Positions 61,689 to 64,000 of a DNA stretch of 64,000 nt are shown one piece after another (position 1 is the first letter of the stretch; every line of letters begins with the position of its first letter). The translations under genes and the position numbers were made by a program. Source of the DNA: CAWBQO01 sp963790965 (GTDB taxonomy: Bacteria > Bacteroidota > Rhodothermia > Rhodothermales > DASSAV01); NCBI GenBank assembly GCA_963790965.1, contig CAWBQO010000006.1, positions 62,001 to 126,000 of the forward strand, written 5' to 3'. The notes beneath the pieces are model-generated. The model did not search any database, was not told the origin of the DNA, and saw only the letters and a list, made by a program, of their open reading frames with translations.

Positions 61689-63572
61689 TCAAGCCTCCAC
61701 CCCCTCGCCGCGCGTCTCGCCCGCCTCGATTCCTTCGTAAAGCCGGCTGATCTCGTCGGCATAGACCTCTCGCACCCGGCTCCGCTTGAGCTTCATCGTC
61801 GGCGTGAGCAGCCCATTCTCCGTGCTCAGCGACTGCGGGACAAGGTGGAAGCGCTTGACCGTCGACCACGGGTCCATGCCCTCGTTCGCCTTGTCGACGA
61901 TCTCCTGGAAGCGCGCAATCACCACCGGCTCTTTGACCAGCCGTTCAAAGGGTTGGTTTTCGCTCATGCCTCGCGAACGGACGAACACGCGAAGCACGTC
62001 CTCATCCGGAAACAGGAGCGCCGCGCAGTACTTGTGCCCCGTCCCGATCACAACCGCTTGCGCCACCAGCGGCTCGGCCCCGAGTCGAGACTCGAGCGGC
62101 TGCGGCGTCACGAATTTGCCCGTCGACAGCTTGAAGAGGTCCTTCTTGCGGTCCGTTATCGTCACATACCCATCGTCGGATAACGTCCCGATGTCGCCCG
62201 TATGCAGCCAGCCGTCGCGGTCGATGGCCTCGCCCGTGCGCGCCGGATCGAGGTAATAGCCCATCATCACGTGCGGGCCTCGGGTAAGGATCTCGCCGTC
62301 CTCGGCAATCGTCACCTCCACGAGCGGAAGCGGCGGCCCGACGGTGCCCGCGCGGTTCGCATCCGGCCGGTTGTAGGATATGACGGGGCTGCTTTCCGTA
62401 AGTCCGTAACCTTGCAGCACGGGCACTCTCGCCGCCGCGAAGATGTTGGTGAGGTCCGCAGCAAGCGCCGCGCCTCCGGAGATAATGAACCGCACCCGCC
62501 CCCCGAGCGCCTCCCGCCACTTGGCGAACACGAGCCGGTCGAGCAGGGCGTGCTTCGCGCGCTGCAAAAGCGACTGCTTAGCGCCCAGCCGGTAAGCACC
62601 TGCAAACGCCAGCGACTCCTGAAGGAGCGCCTTCTTTACGCCCGTGAGCGTCGCGGCGCGCTGGCGAATGCGGCTGTAGACTTTCTCGAGAAGCCGCGGC
62701 ACTGTGGCGAAGGTTGTCGGCCGGACGCGCTGCAGGTCGGCCGAGAGCGCTTCCGGGGTCGAAAAGTAGATCGTGCTTCCGTACGCCATGAAGCCGTAGT
62801 AGAGCGTCCGCGCGAACACATGAGTCAGCGGTAGAAAGGATATCGTCACCTCGCCGCCCGGCCCTCTCCTGAAGCCCGTCAGTTCGCTAAAAGCAGCCAG
62901 GGCGTTGGAGGAAATGTTTTCGTGCGAGAGCATCACACCCTTGGGTTCGCCGGTGGTCCCGCTCGTGTAAATGATCGTGGCAAGGTCCGAAGCGCGGTTC
63001 ATCGACCGCATACGCGAAGCGTCCTCCCCGCGCGTTCGAGCGAAACGGCCTTTTGCCCGCAACTCGTCGAGCGTCAGGCACTGAACGCCCTCCGGCAGTT
63101 CCGGCAGGTCACCGCCGAGATCGTTCTCCACCATCACGATGAACCGCAACTCGGGCAGGCCCGGCAAAAGGTCCTGCAACCTGCCCGCATCGCTTCCCTT
63201 CGAGATGAACAAGACGCGCGATCCGGAGTGCCGGGCAACGAACTGCACGGCGTGGGACGCATGGGTGACGTAGATCGGCACGTCAACCATCCCCGCGATG
63301 AGGCAACCCATGTCCGCGAGGCAGAAATGAAGGTCGCTCTCCATGAGAAGCGCTACGCGGTCTCCCCGCCCCAACCCGAGCGCCACGAGTCCCAGCGCAA
63401 TCTCCTCGGCGCGCTCGCGGAAGAGCGTCGTCGATATGGACGACCACCCGCTGCCGTCGGGCTGGTTGAACGCCACCGGGTTTTCGTCTGCCTCGTAGAG
63501 CAAGTCCGGTATGGTCTTGCCGAGCAACATCAGGCCGGCGGCGGCCGGGCGCGTGTGTACGGGACCGTGCAT
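61689..63572 (-). CDS. Long-chain acyl-CoA synthetase (AMP-forming), FadD-like
   Basis: The 627-residue ligase activates fatty acids to acyl-CoA using ATP, at the entry of beta-oxidation. The AMP-binding motif is ATIIYTSGTTGEPKGVMLSH. Then come FLPLTHVFARTLYYGFMAYG, VLQGYGLTESSPVISYNRPD, GWLHTGDIGTLSDDGYVTIT and DRKKDLFKLSTGKFVTPQPL, where a lysine near the C-terminus is catalytic. The length and layout are those of Bacteroidota-type long-chain ligases without membrane anchor. The gene starts 10 bp after the end of the TetR-like gene on the same strand, so the regulator and its probable target share a transcript. The ATG at 63572 is chosen; 63530 is possible. Confidence 0.92.
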   Translation of the reverse strand: MHGPVHTRPAAAGLMLLGKTIPDLLYEADENPVAFNQPDGSGWSSISTTLFRERAEEIALGLVALGLGRGDRVALLMESDLHFCLADMGCLIAGMVDVPIYVTHASHAVQFVARHSGSRVLFISKGSDAGRLQDLLPGLPELRFIVMVENDLGGDLPELPEGVQCLTLDELRAKGRFARTRGEDASRMRSMNRASDLATIIYTSGTTGEPKGVMLSHENISSNALAAFSELTGFRRGPGGEVTISFLPLTHVFARTLYYGFMAYGSTIYFSTPEALSADLQRVRPTTFATVPRLLEKVYSRIRQRAATLTGVKKALLQESLAFAGAYRLGAKQSLLQRAKHALLDRLVFAKWREALGGRVRFIISGGAALAADLTNIFAAARVPVLQGYGLTESSPVISYNRPDANRAGTVGPPLPLVEVTIAEDGEILTRGPHVMMGYYLDPARTGEAIDRDGWLHTGDIGTLSDDGYVTITDRKKDLFKLSTGKFVTPQPLESRLGAEPLVAQAVVIGTGHKYCAALLFPDEDVLRVFVRSRGMSENQPFERLVKEPVVIARFQEIVDKANEGMDPWSTVKRFHLVPQSLSTENGLLTPTMKLKRSRVREVYADEISRLYEGIEAGETRGEGVEA

Positions 63573-63582
63573 GGCTGCTTCT

Positions 63583-64000
63583 TTACAGATGTAGGTTATC
63601 TAAAACCAATTGGCTGCTGCCGGCCGTTTCCTCTGAGGGAGAAGCGAGCAGCAGGGTGCGCTTCACAGCGGCAAGCGTAGCGCTCAGCAACTGCGAAACA
63701 TCAGCATCCGCGTCCAGCCGCCGCGCGCTCAGAAGCGAGACCATGCCGTGGAGCTGCGCCCAGACGACGCTCGCCACCACGTCGGGATCGCCCGCTATGA
63801 AAAGCCCCTCCGCCTGGCCCCGCTGAACGGTTTCGATCATCAGTTCCAGATTCCGCCGCGCGCGGCGATACTTGTCTCTCGGAAACCGCTCCAAATGATC
63901 CGGCTGAAGCGAAAACATGATTTCATAGTACTCCTGCTCTTCCAGCGCAAAGTCGACGTATGCACCGGCAAGCGCCGTCAGCCGCTCGACCGGTCCCTCA
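63583..64000 (-). CDS. TetR-family regulator, C-terminal part (partial gene)
   Basis: The frame is open to the right edge, so the DNA-binding N-terminus lies outside the window. The visible 139 codons give a helical ligand domain: AYVDFALEEQEYYEIMFSLQ, DHLERFPRDKYRRARRNLEL then VVASVVWAQLHGMVSLLSAR, a TetR C-terminal pattern (WHG/TetR_C_33-like). Being the first gene of the minus-strand run to FadD, it is a good candidate regulator of the beta-oxidation genes, in the manner of FadR- or PsrA-type TetR proteins that sense acyl-CoA. That role is inference, and the operator sequence was not identified. Confidence 0.75.
   Translation of the reverse strand, partial: EGPVERLTALAGAYVDFALEEQEYYEIMFSLQPDHLERFPRDKYRRARRNLELMIETVQRGQAEGLFIAGDPDVVASVVWAQLHGMVSLLSARRLDADADVSQLLSATLAAVKRTLLLASPSEETAGSSQLVLDNLHL

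Noticed and set aside
1..64000. tRNA, rRNA or tmRNA genes
   Set aside because: I looked in the spacers and saw no cloverleaf-type sequence or GGTTCGAATC-like T-arm; a tRNA search tool would be decisive.

Overview
This window is a 64 kb piece of a high-GC bacterial chromosome. The gene set suggests a free-living aerobic heterotroph, most likely of the Rhodothermales/Rhodothermota branch close to Bacteroidota. I base this on a TonB-dependent receptor with a carboxypeptidase-like N-terminal domain, DUF1460 and DUF1080 lipoproteins, an atpD-atpC pair standing apart from other atp genes, a GlnRS-YqeY fusion, a single-chain GlyRS, a GH9 glycosidase and a menaquinone/ubiquinone methyltransferase. 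This placement is inference; no rRNA or tRNA gene was seen.

Layout, left to right. (1) 0-1.4 kb: a partner-switching module of partial SpoIIE-type phosphatase, STAS antagonist and RsbW-like kinase. (2) 1.5-6.4 kb: housekeeping genes, namely an epimerase and biotin carrier protein on the minus strand, then Aat, a DUF1460 lipoprotein, PfkA and UbiE/MenG on the plus strand. (3) 6.4-12.1 kb, minus strand: a probable metal-handling stretch with a ribbon-helix-helix/zinc-ribbon regulator and MerC protein behind a 14-bp inverted repeat, an M23 peptidase, a ZnuD-like TonB receptor, a lipoprotein and a small His/Cys membrane protein. (4) 12.1-21.1 kb: Def, RuvX, an HU-like protein, AtpC, AtpD, a chemoreceptor, RadC, a histidine kinase with a degenerate ATP lid, and a short Rho. 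(5) 21.6-29.4 kb, plus strand: an alpha/beta hydrolase, a membrane-anchored Mur ligase, a repeat-rich spacer, TreZ, and a CPA2 antiporter carrying an EIIA-like tail. (6) 29.4-37.4 kb, minus strand: an RND efflux operon (adaptor, pump, TolC) behind GlnRS-YqeY. (7) 37.5-49.5 kb, minus strand: GH9, a Tat-exported oxidoreductase, GlyRS, DUF2085, a tandem TerB-like protein with a multi-PAS histidine kinase, and a large ADP-forming acyl-CoA synthetase/acetyltransferase. (8) 49.7-55.7 kb: a lipoprotein with a clear terminator, an EEP-family nuclease/phosphatase, a DUF1080 lipoprotein, a striking array of REP-like palindromic units, a CsbD-like stress protein, HemG and an unknown conserved-looking protein. 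(9) 55.8-64 kb, minus strand: a beta-oxidation set (TetR, FadD-like ligase, acyl-CoA dehydrogenase, FadB/J-like, FadA-like) interrupted by a 214-bp tandem repeat.

Several intergenic spacers are built from short repeats: 24.1-25.0, 52.2-53.1 and 59.6-60.1 kb. The most unusual is the 52.2-53.1 kb array. It has ten forward and six reverse units and contains a 256-bp block duplicated without visible differences at a 283-bp offset. I did not find a defence island, prophage, CRISPR array or biosynthetic cluster. The best candidates for something less described are the regulator-MerC operator unit, the EIIA-tailed antiporter, the TerB-like/PAS kinase pair and the membrane-fused Mur ligase.
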